NCBI RefSeq assembly: GCF_023101685.1
Contig: NZ_CP082164.1
Coordinates: 9,114,001-9,178,000, forward strand
From: Bradyrhizobium sp. 186
GTDB lineage: Bacteria > Pseudomonadota > Alphaproteobacteria > Rhizobiales > Xanthobacteraceae
Length of the DNA: 64,000 nt
Direction: 5' to 3'
Shown here: positions 15,403 through 24,673 of the stretch, piece after piece
Layout: each line of letters begins with the position of its first letter
Numbering within the stretch: position 1 is the stretch's first letter
Made by a program: the position numbers and the translations under genes
Notes under the pieces: model-generated
What the model saw: only the letters and a program-made list of their open reading frames with translations
Database searches by the model: none
Told to the model about the DNA's origin: nothing

Positions 15403-17900
15403 GCCTCGGCTCCTTTCACGATGGCTCGCTCGAGCGACGAGAAGTGACGTGCCTCGATTGTCGCCAGCAATGCGGCAAGTTGGTCGGTGCCGGCAGCCAT
15501 GGCGTCGATAAATTCGCGGCTGATCCACATCATGACTGGCCCCGAGCCGTCCGTCTCGCTCAGCGACGGCTGCTGGGTCTCGACCTGGGCAAAAGCCCGC
15601 TCCGCAATGCGGGCGACCTCGATGGCACCTTGGACCGACAGGATCACGAACTGAGTTTGCCACATGTAGTTTGCTGCGCACAGCGACATCGCGGTTCCGT
15701 CGATACGATCAGCTGCGCACCCGTGGCCAGTCCATTCGGGAGCCTCGCCGCGCTGGCGTAACAGATTCCCGGGCTTCCCGGGCTTGGGATCGGTCGTCTG
15801 CCACACGGCCGCAATTGCCAGCGAAATTGCCGTACCTCGAGCGATCGCGCCAAACTTCGTCGGACCGACGAGGATCTGGGCGGCGTCGCGGTCACCGTCG
15901 TCGTCGATCGCACAAGTCAGAAGGCGTAGGAAGTGGTTGAGGAGCGCAGGATCATCCTCGAATGCCACGCGCCATTCCGCCCATGTGGCGCGCATCCCTT
16001 CCCTTAGATCTTGCGCGACCTGAAAGCCGATCCGATGGCCAGAATCCTCGCGGTTAACCAGGAAGCGTTCGAGATGGTCATTCAAACGCCCGAGCATCCA
16101 GCTATCGAGCACGGTATGAATCTGGCGGGCGAACCGGGCGGGGTCATCGGTGATTGGATCCTGGGCGCCGCCGCCAGGATTGCCAGCAACTATCACCGGC
16201 ATCGCCATGCCCTCAGCGTGCGATGAGTCGACGCTCAGACGAGCGACATGGTCGCGCCATTGCGCGGGCGCCGCGCGCAGCGTCGCGCGCTTGGCATGGC
16301 AGGCGACGCGCAGGATTGCACCCGCTGCAGCACCAAGGTCGGTCGGGACATCGGGGAGGATGATCTCGAACGGCTGGTCATTGTCCCATGAACGCACGAG
16401 GTCTTGCGGCGTCGCGCCGCCGGACCAGCGGATACGGTCACGCACGCGGCGCAGTTGCACGGTAATCGGCACATGCGGGGCGGCCTGCCGTTGAACACGG
16501 CGCGAAAGCGGAATATCTGCTGCGCGTGCGGCTTCGGCAAACATGTCGCGTGCGGCACGCGAAAGCTTGGGGACCAAGGTCGCATCCCCGTGACGCTCGA
16601 GCCATTCTCGATGCGTTTCTTCGAAGCCGGCGAGATGATCTGCGAACGGGCGACGCACATCGTCGCGCAGCGGCCCGCGACGAATGATCACCGCGTCGGC
16701 GCCGATTATTTCGCCATCGCAATCGAGCCAGAAGCGTGCGGGCTCTGGGGGCACAGGTGGGTCGACCCGTTTGACAGACCTGCTCTGGAGATGGCTGAAG
16801 CTACGTACCGGGTCTGCCCCGCAAGCCTTGATGGTGAGATAGGCTGCGATGCGGTTGAGCGTGGAGGTCGTCACCTCGAACATTTCGGCATGAAGCGTTT
16901 GCAGGACAAGGTGGACGCCCGGTCGCAATTGCCGAGCGACCGCGTCGACCAAACCGATTGCGCGCAACCGGTCCAGCAACTCCCCATCATATGCCGCGAT
17001 GAAGTCAAAACGCTGCCCGGCCGAGTCAACTCCTCGCGCACGTATGTCTATCGCGGTGATGATCGGCGAGAGTTCGGCTATGCCGGGATGACTAGCGATA
17101 AGCCGGATCATCCCAGCGTGATTGAAATCGGTCGAGCCTGCCGCGACGAAGTCGATCAGCCCACCGTCGCCGTTCCCGCTAATGAAGAACCGTGGCGCAG
17201 GCCGGCCTTCGAACTCGCCGACTGGGACGCCGGCATCCGACCAGTAGCTGCTGTTCTGGATGTTCGGAACCGTCTCCTGCGGCTCTAGGCCGAAGCCGAT
17301 CGCAAGGAATACCATGTCAAAACGGTCGGTACGCTCGCGATCTGGTCCCACCGGAGCGTTTAGATCGGTGAAGGCGAGCTCGTAGCCCGTGCCGGCCTGT
17401 CGTATTTCATTGACTCGATGCCGCAGACGCTGCTCAAGCCGGTCTCCAACTCGGACCGCGATGTCTTCAAATTCGACAACCACGTCGTCACGCACCGACC
17501 TGCACGTTCCGGCCTGCCAGTCCAGTATCGGGAGGTCAGCGACGGGATCGGTCGTATCCAAGGCAGGCCAATCGTAGATATGAGGATCGAGGTTTCGGCG
17601 GTCGGTCGTCGACTGCAACGACAAAAGATTCCCCGCGCCCTCAAACAAGACCACTTGGCTCGCTGACGCCAGCACGGCGCCCGCCGCACACGTCAATCCC
17701 GCGGCACCAGCGCCGATGACCGCGATGCGTGGGTTGGATCGAAGATAGCCTTGATCGGCCAAGGCGTGAACTAGAGATAGGGCGCGTACCTGCTGCGCAT
17801 AAAATGTAATACGACGGTCGTAGCATCCCAGAACGAACAGGTGTGGACGATCACGAACCCGGGTACCCGCGATGACATCGAGTGGCAACAGATCAGCCAT
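15399..17900 (-). CDS. FAD/NAD(P)-binding protein, probable effector of ABC-3C-like system
   Basis: The 833-residue protein opens with ITFYAQQVRALSLVHALADQ, then a Rossmann loop VIGAGAAGLTCAAG (G63-G68) with an acidic residue at the end of the next strand (VVLFEG), the usual FAD or NAD(P) site. A second strand-turn motif, DMVFLAIGFGLEP, fits flavin-dependent oxidoreductases. FISGNGDGGLIDFVAAG looks like the second FAD contact. Residues after about 470 are not recognised and are helix-rich with LPDVPTDLGAAAGAILRVA. It is the first gene of the three-gene set; in ABC-3C systems this place is held by the effector. A redox or NAD(P)-depleting activity triggered by the ATPase is a reasonable guess but not shown. 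Confidence 0.65.
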   Translation of the reverse strand: MADLLPLDVIAGTRVRDRPHLFVLGCYDRRITFYAQQVRALSLVHALADQGYLRSNPRIAVIGAGAAGLTCAAGAVLASASQVVLFEGAGNLLSLQSTTDRRNLDPHIYDWPALDTTDPVADLPILDWQAGTCRSVRDDVVVEFEDIAVRVGDRLEQRLRHRVNEIRQAGTGYELAFTDLNAPVGPDRERTDRFDMVFLAIGFGLEPQETVPNIQNSSYWSDAGVPVGEFEGRPAPRFFISGNGDGGLIDFVAAGSTDFNHAGMIRLIASHPGIAELSPIITAIDIRARGVDSAGQRFDFIAAYDGELLDRLRAIGLVDAVARQLRPGVHLVLQTLHAEMFEVTTSTLNRIAAYLTIKACGADPVRSFSHLQSRSVKRVDPPVPPEPARFWLDCDGEIIGADAVIIRRGPLRDDVRRPFADHLAGFEETHREWLERHGDATLVPKLSRAARDMFAEAARAADIPLSRRVQRQAAPHVPITVQLRRVRDRIRWSGGATPQDLVRSWDNDQPFEIILPDVPTDLGAAAGAILRVACHAKRATLRAAPAQWRDHVARLSVDSSHAEGMAMPVIVAGNPGGGAQDPITDDPARFARQIHTVLDSWMLGRLNDHLERFLVNREDSGHRIGFQVAQDLREGMRATWAEWRVAFEDDPALLNHFLRLLTCAIDDDGDRDAAQILVGPTKFGAIARGTAISLAIAAVWQTTDPKPGKPGNLLRQRGEAPEWTGHGCAADRIDGTAMSLCAANYMWQTQFVILSVQGAIEVARIAERAFAQVETQQPSLSETDGSGPVMMWISREFIDAMAAGTDQLAALLATIEARHFSSLERAIVKGAEA

Positions 17901-18112
17901 GAGGCTTGCCCGCTCGATCAGACGTCAGGAAAGGCATCTGCAATCCGCCGCTCGGTTCTCGTCATTTCGCCGCTGCAAGATATCCCCCAAGCACAACGCT
18001 GCGTTGTAGTCTTTGCAGCCATTTATGGGCAGGGCAAGGATCGCTTACAATATTGTGAAAGAACGGCCAGCTTGGGATTGGGGCGTCACGTTTCCTCAAT
18101 ACATTCAAGACG

Positions 18113-18150
18113 TCACTCCCAGTCCAGCCGCTCGGCACTCTCGTCATGGC
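18113..18150. other. 3' end of giant HTH gene; 17901-18112 carries no gene
   Basis: The 212-bp gap 17901-18112 precedes the FAD-binding gene, which reads leftward, and follows the end of the giant HTH gene. No hairpin terminator or open frame stands out. It should contain the promoter of the ABC-3C-like operon. Confidence 0.3.
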
Positions 18151-21100
18151 GATGCGCTTGAGCTTCGTAACTGTCGGCAAGCCTGTCGAGAGCCCTGGCG
18201 GTATGCGGATGGTCAAAAGAGATGGCCGCCGACCAGTTTCGGTACTTTGCCGCTTCTCGGCGCTCAAGATCTCCGCCGTCGCGCGGCGACCGCATCGTAA
18301 CGCCACGTCGATTGCTTTTGCCTGTCAAAAAGCCGTCGATCATTGGTTTGCTGCGAAAGAGATCGATAACGTCGCGGACCGCTTCGGCAGGCCAATTGCC
18401 GTCCGCGCCAAACGGGGAAGCAGCCAACATATTGCCAATTCGGCTGTCGGCGATTTCTTCTCGACCTACTGTCTTGGAGAGCGAACGAGCTTCCTTGATC
18501 CAAGCCTCCAGGGCTGTGCCGTCGATCGTGCCATCATCTTGGGTCCCGGGGAGACGATCCCACTCATTAAGCAAACGATAGGCCTGGTTTGCTACGGCGC
18601 GGGCTCGCTCGGGGTTTTCCGGCTCTGCGTCTACGACGCCGCTCTCTTCTTTTGCCTTGAATACAACGCTGAGCATCTCGACAAAAAAGGATGGCTGTTC
18701 TGAAAGCGCCTTCAGCAGCACCTTCGCCGGGCGGCGCGAATGGGTCAAAACCGGCAGATAGGTCCATTCGACCCTGGCCAGCATCTTCGTGTCTACGTCG
18801 CTACGCTTATCGAGCAATTGGAGAATCTCCGCGACGTAATGTTGGAACATTGTCGCTTCGTTCTTGTCGCCGTCATTTTCGAAGGGCTGGCTGGCCGCCT
18901 GGAGCAGCACCTCGAGGAGAAGATTGGAAGGCAGCTCAATCTGGCTGTCGCGTCCCGCTAGCGGGAGAGCGTGACGGGCACGCCCGACGGAGATCAGCTT
19001 GCGGATTGCGGACCCGACCTCTTCCCTGTCCTCGCTCATCCAGAACACCGGTGTCTGCCGCCAGTAGGTCTCCTCGACTTCTGCGCCAGCCTGGGCCGCT
19101 TGGTCCCAGGTCCAACGCCGACCGGGGAGTGCGCGCAGGATTGTAAGCAATGCCGTGTCACCCCAATCGCGATCCTTCGCCTTGGCAATCAAGGCCGCAG
19201 CCCAGGGCTCTTTTCGATCTGCAAAGGCGGAAATGATCAGACCATGGGCGAGCGCGCGTTCGTGTGAATCGTCGCTTCGAATAGCCGCGTCCAGCAGTGA
19301 TTCAAGATCGAACTCGGACAGGCCGCTATCATAGAGGGCCTTGCCGATGTAGCCGGCCGTGCCGACCATACGCGAGAGCGCTAGGATGGTTGAAACCCCG
19401 CCTTCGGAAAACAAGGCTTTGGCGGCTTGGCGCCTCGCCAGATCGACGTCGCGTTGCTCCGTCTTCCATCCCTCAGCCGAGGGCTTTGGCAGAGCGGCTT
19501 CCTGCTCGAAGAGCCATGCGGCGCGCTCTATCGGATCGGCGGGCGCGAAGCGGTCGTAAATTGCTTCGAGTCGGTCAAGCATCTCGCTAGGCATCGACCA
19601 ATCGGCGTCCGGAAATTGTCGATGGTGATGGAGCACACGCCGCAGTGTCGTCCATATTGCCGCGCGATCGGCCTTCTCGGTGATCTTCGGTTCAGCTGCC
19701 TCGAGTGCCGCGAACCCGCCTTCAGGGTCAGGCGACAAGTCAGCAAACCGCTCAAGCAGTGCCGTCCACCTGTCGGCGTCAAGGCCCACATCAGCGAGTA
19801 CGCGGTCCGTGATTGCCACGGCGCCGCGCCCAATGAGTCCCCAGGTAACGACCTCGACCTCGTCAACTGTGAAATCACGCCACAGCGGCATAGGAGCCGG
19901 CGAAGAAGAATCGTGCCCCTGCGGCAGGATGCTCAACATAAGCTTCCACGCGGAGTCGCTCGCCTGTTTTCGAATCAGGTCGAGCGCTCGAAGCCGCAGG
20001 TCGAGCGGCGCAAATGTTTGTGGGATCCAAAGAAGGTGAATCTCACGAAGGCTGTTGGCTGGCCGGTTGGCATATTGTCCCGGTGGACTGTCGATGGCGT
20101 CTAGGCGAGCCAGGACATGGGTCACTCGGGGCATTAGCTCGGGCGACCAGGCCAAGGACTCCAGAGCCCAAAGCAGGTCTGATAGATGCTCCGTACCGAA
20201 CATGCCTTCACCTGCTCTACCGAACAGGGCGCGGATGGGCGGATCGTTCAGGTCAAGGCTATCTTCAACTGCGCTTAGGAAAGCATTGGGCGACGCCTCC
20301 GCCAGCAGTCGGAAATCCCGAGAGAGCGACCACCAGCGTTGTTGAGTGGCGTTGGCCAGCAGCTTGGCAACGATATTATCGGCCCGACGTGCGGCGTTAG
20401 GGACGATGCTCGCCTCGTCGCCCCACAGCGCGAGTAGGATCAGCACCTGTCCGATTCCATGACGCAACATTCCGGAATAATCACGATGAATGCCGCGAAC
20501 GTCCGCCATCCAGCGGTCATCGGGGTTCATTTCGAATCGTGGGTCCGCAGAGCCAAGTACAGCGTGCGCCGCGTCTTCGAAACGTTTGATGTCGACGCTC
20601 GTGAGGTGCCGCGCGAGCCGAAACCACGCGTCTGGCGGCGACGCGATGCGCCAGGTTGAACCGATCTTTTGCAATGGACTGTCGAACTTGCCGACGTAGG
20701 GAACTAGGTCGCGAATGATAGCGTCATACGGTTGATCAGCGAGCTCGGCTAGCCGAGCCCGATCGTGCTCCGCGTTCTCATCCCAACCGCCCGCGAGGAG
20801 TGCTGCCAGCAAAGCTTGGGGCGGTGTATCTTCCGCCCACTGCGGCTGGCGTCCAGCCGCCGCAGGGATACGACGACGCAGGACAGCCAGGCTGCGAGCA
20901 CTGTCGCGCGCGAACGCCTCGGCGCGAGGCTCAGTAATGCCTGCGGCAACCAAGGCGCCTGCGATCCCTTCGCGCGATGGACGCGCGAGGGAGCGGACTT
21001 CGCCCCGGGAGATCGGGCGCTCATCATAAGCTTGCAGCACGTAGTGCCCGCGTTCCGCGAGCGAGTGTGCCAGACCGGAGTCTGGTTCGGTCAACACGAT

Positions 21101-22177
21101 AATCAAGGGGCCTGGCGCGTTTGCCAGTGCCCGAGCAGCGGCCGCAGTCGTCGCCACAAGACAGCGGGCTCTATAGGCGGCCGCCATATCCTCCGGTAGC
21201 ATTACGAGCGTGGCGTAAAAAAACGCCACCGCCTCGTCGGTCGTGGTCGTTTGAACGGAGAAGACGGAAGGTCCACCGCGAAGCCAACGGAGAACGTCAG
21301 CAGCATCCTGGTCCCGATCGCTTAGCACCAAGTCTTCTGTCAGAGGCCATTTGGTGGCGAGCGACCACTCTTCCCAAACTTCGTCGAGCTCGCGTGTGCC
21401 GTCCGGTCGTTTTCCCAAACGAACCGCCAGCCAAAGTCCAACCGCGGGCGTTTGTTCTATCCAGTGAACGAGATCATCAGCGTCATATACGCGAACGTTT
21501 GCCCAGTGGCCTTCCGCCTCTCGGGCCTTCGCCCATTTATCCTTACCCGGCCAGTGGCGAGGTGTGACGAAAACAAACGTCGCGTTGGCTGGATTGAGCG
21601 GCGTGGGCTCATCGGTCCGCTTGCGGTAGTCCTCCGTTGCCTTCTTTTCGATATCGCGACGCTGGCTGCCGATTTCCCAGCCGGCGTCGCCCTTCGGCAC
21701 GTAGGTGTTTCCGATCTCGGTGGACGTCCGTCCATCCCAACCCGGATGGCGGACGCCCTCGTCTGCGGGGAAGCGGAGGTGAACCGTCGTGTCGCAGGTC
21801 GCGCGGATCAGATAGGCGAGAAGAGTCGGCAGGCTGACGGCTCCGTCGGTCCGGTTTGCCCAGTCCGATAGATCCTCTGCGCTCACCCAACGGATGGGTG
21901 CGCCCGGGCGTTCGGTTGTGGTGATATTCGGGACCGGCGGCCCGATCACCGCCCCCGTTGGAAGGAATCTGATACCGGCGCCTTCGAGCGCGGTGCGAAT
22001 CGCTTGCGCGTTGTTGGCGACCGGGGTCCGTTGGCCCCTCTCGAAGTCCGCTACAGTCGAGGTCGCCACACCGGCTTGCTTGGCCAAGTCCTGTTGAGAC
22101 CACGCCAAAAGCGCCCGCGCAGCCCGCACGTGCTTAGAGGTTAGATCGGTTGAGGAACTTTGTTGCGCCATGGTCAT
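18113..22177 (-). CDS. Giant XRE-HTH protein (1354 aa), possible single-gene defence protein
   Basis: Residues about 16-52 form a Cro/CI-type helix-turn-helix (LLAWSQQDLAKQAGVATSTV, then ADFERGQRTP). Residues about 120-240 carry HPGWDGRTSTEIG, GWEIGSQRRDIEKKA and ATFVFVTPRHWPGK, which hint at a nuclease-like alpha/beta domain (D148, E168 and nearby Lys), but the match to a PD-(D/E)xK core is weak. Residues 260-400 resemble an NTPase-like sheet (SVFSVQTTTTDEAVAFFYAT), with no clear Walker A. The remaining 900 residues are helical-repeat-like. The gene is flanked by an ABC-3C-like set and an AbiE pair. A DNA-binding sensor fused to an effector and repeat scaffold would fit an Avs/STAND-like defence protein, but the family is not recognised. 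Start at 22177 or 22171. Confidence 0.6.
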   Translation of the reverse strand: MTMAQQSSSTDLTSKHVRAARALLAWSQQDLAKQAGVATSTVADFERGQRTPVANNAQAIRTALEGAGIRFLPTGAVIGPPVPNITTTERPGAPIRWVSAEDLSDWANRTDGAVSLPTLLAYLIRATCDTTVHLRFPADEGVRHPGWDGRTSTEIGNTYVPKGDAGWEIGSQRRDIEKKATEDYRKRTDEPTPLNPANATFVFVTPRHWPGKDKWAKAREAEGHWANVRVYDADDLVHWIEQTPAVGLWLAVRLGKRPDGTRELDEVWEEWSLATKWPLTEDLVLSDRDQDAADVLRWLRGGPSVFSVQTTTTDEAVAFFYATLVMLPEDMAAAYRARCLVATTAAAARALANAPGPLIIVLTEPDSGLAHSLAERGHYVLQAYDERPISRGEVRSLARPSREGIAGALVAAGITEPRAEAFARDSARSLAVLRRRIPAAAGRQPQWAEDTPPQALLAALLAGGWDENAEHDRARLAELADQPYDAIIRDLVPYVGKFDSPLQKIGSTWRIASPPDAWFRLARHLTSVDIKRFEDAAHAVLGSADPRFEMNPDDRWMADVRGIHRDYSGMLRHGIGQVLILLALWGDEASIVPNAARRADNIVAKLLANATQQRWWSLSRDFRLLAEASPNAFLSAVEDSLDLNDPPIRALFGRAGEGMFGTEHLSDLLWALESLAWSPELMPRVTHVLARLDAIDSPPGQYANRPANSLREIHLLWIPQTFAPLDLRLRALDLIRKQASDSAWKLMLSILPQGHDSSSPAPMPLWRDFTVDEVEVVTWGLIGRGAVAITDRVLADVGLDADRWTALLERFADLSPDPEGGFAALEAAEPKITEKADRAAIWTTLRRVLHHHRQFPDADWSMPSEMLDRLEAIYDRFAPADPIERAAWLFEQEAALPKPSAEGWKTEQRDVDLARRQAAKALFSEGGVSTILALSRMVGTAGYIGKALYDSGLSEFDLESLLDAAIRSDDSHERALAHGLIISAFADRKEPWAAALIAKAKDRDWGDTALLTILRALPGRRWTWDQAAQAGAEVEETYWRQTPVFWMSEDREEVGSAIRKLISVGRARHALPLAGRDSQIELPSNLLLEVLLQAASQPFENDGDKNEATMFQHYVAEILQLLDKRSDVDTKMLARVEWTYLPVLTHSRRPAKVLLKALSEQPSFFVEMLSVVFKAKEESGVVDAEPENPERARAVANQAYRLLNEWDRLPGTQDDGTIDGTALEAWIKEARSLSKTVGREEIADSRIGNMLAASPFGADGNWPAEAVRDVIDLFRSKPMIDGFLTGKSNRRGVTMRSPRDGGDLERREAAKYRNWSAAISFDHPHTARALDRLADSYEAQAHRHDESAERLDWE

Positions 22178-22260
22178 AAGAAATATATGACATCAGTTGA
22201 GTTTTCCAAACTGTTATTTTCTGTCGACAAGTGTATTTTTTTGCCGACAATAGGTAAAAT
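22178..22260. promoter_or_regulatory. AT-rich divergent promoter with direct repeats upstream of abiEi
   Basis: The 83-bp gap between the giant HTH gene (leftward) and abiEi (rightward) is clearly AT-rich against its surroundings. Two 9-bp direct repeats, TGTCGACAA (22222-22230) and TGCCGACAA (22242-22250), lie 20 bp apart centre to centre, about two helical turns. AbiEi-type antitoxins repress their own promoter through repeats in this position, so these are good operator candidates; the HTH protein could also use them. Confidence 0.5.
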
Positions 22261-22875
22261 ATGGCTGGAAATCGTATGACCCATCGCGAAAGCGCCCTCA
22301 GTCTCATCAGAGACCGCGGGATTGCGCGTGCGCGCGACTTCAGGGCAGCGGGCATCCCACTCGTCTATCTGAAGCGCCTTGCCGATGCCGGCGATATCGT
22401 CCGTCTCGCACGTGGTCTCTACCAAGACCCTGAACGAGTCGGTGAAGACACCGCTCACGATCTCGCGGAAGCCGCGCGCCTTATACCATACGGCGTCGTC
22501 AGCCTTGTTAGTGCGCTTCGTCATCATGCGCTGACGACCCAGCTACCGCACGCCGTCTGGATGACGATACCACACAAGGCGCGGACGCCGAACGCCCAAG
22601 TCATGCGGCTCGAGATCGTCCGGGCGACCGGAGATGTCCTGACGGCGGGGGTCGAGCACGTCAGGGTCGAAGGCGTAGATGTGCCGATCTATGGCGTCGC
22701 GAAAACAATTGCCGATTGCTTCAAACATCGCCGTCACGTCGGCGAGGACGTCGCCATCGAAGCTCTCCGAGACGCTCTGCGGCAACGAAAGACCACGGAG
22801 AGTGAGCTCATGAAGTACGCAGGCATCGACCGTGTCACAGCGCGAATCGAGCCCTACATCAAAGCGATGCAATGA
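22261..22875 (+). CDS. abiEi: AbiEi-type antitoxin (type IV toxin-antitoxin)
   Basis: The 204-residue protein has an N-terminal winged helix (SALSLIRDRGIARARDFRAA, then GDIVRLARGLYQ) typical of AbiEi antitoxins, followed by an antitoxin domain with VVSLVSALRHHALTTQLP and VPIYGVAKTIADCFKHR. AbiEi represses the operon and counteracts the AbiEii nucleotidyltransferase without forming a stable complex with it (type IV). An ATG at 22276 (MTHRESALS) is an alternative start. The gene overlaps abiEii by ATGA (22872-22875). Direct repeats upstream are probable autoregulation sites. Confidence 0.85.
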   Translation: MAGNRMTHRESALSLIRDRGIARARDFRAAGIPLVYLKRLADAGDIVRLARGLYQDPERVGEDTAHDLAEAARLIPYGVVSLVSALRHHALTTQLPHAVWMTIPHKARTPNAQVMRLEIVRATGDVLTAGVEHVRVEGVDVPIYGVAKTIADCFKHRRHVGEDVAIEALRDALRQRKTTESELMKYAGIDRVTARIEPYIKAMQ

Positions 22876-23795
22876 TGGCCAAGGTTCTCAAGAATCTCGC
22901 GGCGTCAATCAGGGACCGCCTGCTTCAACATACCAAGCAACATGGTGATGTCTATCAACGAATCCTGACGCGTTACGCGATCGAACGCCTGCTCTTCCGT
23001 CTTAGCCTGACGGAAGCGGCCGAGCATTATGTGCTTAAGGGCGCGATGCTGTTCGTGACCTGGCCTGAACACGTCTTCAGGCCAACCGGTGATCTCGATC
23101 TGCTCGGCCACGGCGACCCCGAGCCCGCCGCCATCGTTGAGCTCTTCACCCGCATCTGCCAAGTCGAAGCGCCCGATGACGGTATCATCTTCGATCCGGC
23201 CACTCTCACGGTCGAACCGGTGCGTGAAGGTGACAAGTACCAGGGCGTTCACCTGAATTTAAAGGGAGAGCTGGCCAGGGCAGTGATTCCCGTTCAGGTT
23301 GATATTGGCTTTGGCGATCATGTCTATCCACCGCCGGAGCGCAGGATGTTCCCCTGCCTTCTGCCGAACCTTCCGGCGGCGAATATTCTCATGTACCCGC
23401 CCGAAACTGTGATCGCAGAGAAATTCGAAGTGATGATCCGCTTCGGGACAGCGAATGGGCGGATCAAGGACTTCTACGACATTTGGGTCACGCTCCGCAC
23501 ATTCGGGTTCGAACTGCCCGAACTGGTGGAGGCCGTCGGCGGTACGCTCCGGCGCCGAGAGACTGCTGTCCCGACCGAGATACCTGTGGGATTGACCGAG
23601 GCGTTCGCTACGATTGCCGCCGATCGCGGTCTCTGGACTGGCTTTCTTCGTCGAAATCTGCCGACTATTCAGCCGCCCTCTTTCCCAGAGCTTCAGCTGG
23701 AATTGCAACGGTTTCTGGGCCCTGTGATCACCGGTCTCGCGGTGCCGGAAGGGGCCAAGGGCCGATGGGACCCGGATGGCGGGGCCTGGGTTTAG
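22872..23795 (+). CDS. abiEii: AbiEii-type nucleotidyltransferase toxin
   Basis: The 307-residue protein has the AbiEii/AbiGii motif set: EHYVLKGAMLFVTW with RPTGDLDLLGHG (the G-x-x and D-x-D nucleotidyltransferase core), VDIGFGDHVYP, ETVIAEKFEVMIRF and IKDFYDIWV. Characterised relatives transfer nucleotides to tRNA acceptor ends and stop growth, giving abortive infection. The start overlaps the antitoxin stop. The 3' half is also covered on the opposite strand by the extended reading frame of the DUF4238 gene. All catalytic motifs look intact, so the pair is likely functional. Confidence 0.85.
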   Translation: MMAKVLKNLAASIRDRLLQHTKQHGDVYQRILTRYAIERLLFRLSLTEAAEHYVLKGAMLFVTWPEHVFRPTGDLDLLGHGDPEPAAIVELFTRICQVEAPDDGIIFDPATLTVEPVREGDKYQGVHLNLKGELARAVIPVQVDIGFGDHVYPPPERRMFPCLLPNLPAANILMYPPETVIAEKFEVMIRFGTANGRIKDFYDIWVTLRTFGFELPELVEAVGGTLRRRETAVPTEIPVGLTEAFATIAADRGLWTGFLRRNLPTIQPPSFPELQLELQRFLGPVITGLAVPEGAKGRWDPDGGAWV

Positions 23796-24659
23796 GATGC
23801 TGGTCTGGTTCAGCGTGCATTGGCAATGGATTGCACAAGCGCTACTGAACCAGGCCGCGATCGTGCCGCTCTGACGCGCGATCGCCATGTTGAGCTGTCG
23901 GACAGGGCGTTCATCGGCTGTATGATGCAGACTCACGCTCCCGTCGCCGTGGCCTACTCCCACAGCAACATCGGAGGCAATCGGAAGCCACATCTCCACG
24001 GCCGGATCGTTAAGGTCGGTGCGATTGTACTCAGTGAGCTTCACGACCGGCCGACTACCGATGATGAAGCTTTTCTTCGGCTGCATGATGCGCAATATGG
24101 CGATGCCGCGCCGTTCGAGCACGCTCATGACCTCCGCGCTGGGTTCTCCGAGTGTCTGAACTCGAACGTTGCGCAGCGTTCGAGCCTTGGCTTTGGGTGT
24201 CGCCAGCGCTTCGATTTCGTCAAGTCGATGGGGTGCGGCTCGGCGGAGCTCGTCGAGTGTATCCTCGACCATCCGCAGTGCTTCAGCATCGGTGACGTTC
24301 GCTCGTTGGGTCTCCGGAGTGCGCCGCCACTGGGTTAGGAAAAACATGTACCAGAGGCGCTTCTGCTCCGATGAGAGGACTGGGAGCCGGCCCTCCCGTG
24401 CTGGCACCAGAATGGATTGCACGACGCCAACGGCTTCGCTCTCAAGAACGGAAAGAGCGTGCTCCATCGCCGGGTCCTTGGTCCCGGCTTCAGAAAGCGT
24501 GCTGTACAGATGGTTCTGATGGAACAGCTCGGCGGGTCTTGCCCGGCGGATCGTAACGGGGCGTTCTCGGGGGCGGCACCAGTGCAGCCAGCCATCTGGG
24601 TCAGTGAACCCATTCAGGATCATCTGCGGCACATAGTGATGGCGCTTGGGAACTGACAT
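23259..24659 (-). CDS. DUF4238 protein whose frame runs antisense into abiEii
   Basis: The start (MSVPKRHHYVPQMILNGFTD) is the signature of DUF4238 proteins, and homology-like sequence continues through FFLTQWRRTPETQ, FIIGSRPVVKLTEYN and VEMWLPIASDVAVGV to about residue 270 (MAIARQSGTIAAW), near position 23840. The other 190 residues are low in recognisable structure and lie antisense to abiEii (23259-23795), so the natural C-terminus was probably lost at the junction and the frame is open by chance. DUF4238 function is unknown; members occur often in defence islands. It follows the HEPN gene by 14 bp on the same strand and is likely co-transcribed with it. Confidence 0.65.
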   Translation of the reverse strand: MSVPKRHHYVPQMILNGFTDPDGWLHWCRPRERPVTIRRARPAELFHQNHLYSTLSEAGTKDPAMEHALSVLESEAVGVVQSILVPAREGRLPVLSSEQKRLWYMFFLTQWRRTPETQRANVTDAEALRMVEDTLDELRRAAPHRLDEIEALATPKAKARTLRNVRVQTLGEPSAEVMSVLERRGIAILRIMQPKKSFIIGSRPVVKLTEYNRTDLNDPAVEMWLPIASDVAVGVGHGDGSVSLHHTADERPVRQLNMAIARQSGTIAAWFSSACAIHCQCTLNQTSILNPGPAIRVPSALGPFRHRETGDHRAQKPLQFQLKLWERGRLNSRQISTKKASPETAIGGNRSERLGQSHRYLGRDSSLSAPERTADGLHQFGQFEPECAERDPNVVEVLDPPIRCPEADHHFEFLCDHSFGRVHENIRRRKVRQKAGEHPALRRWIDMIAKANINLNGNHCPGQLSL

Positions 24660-24673
24660 CGATCCAGTCGCCC

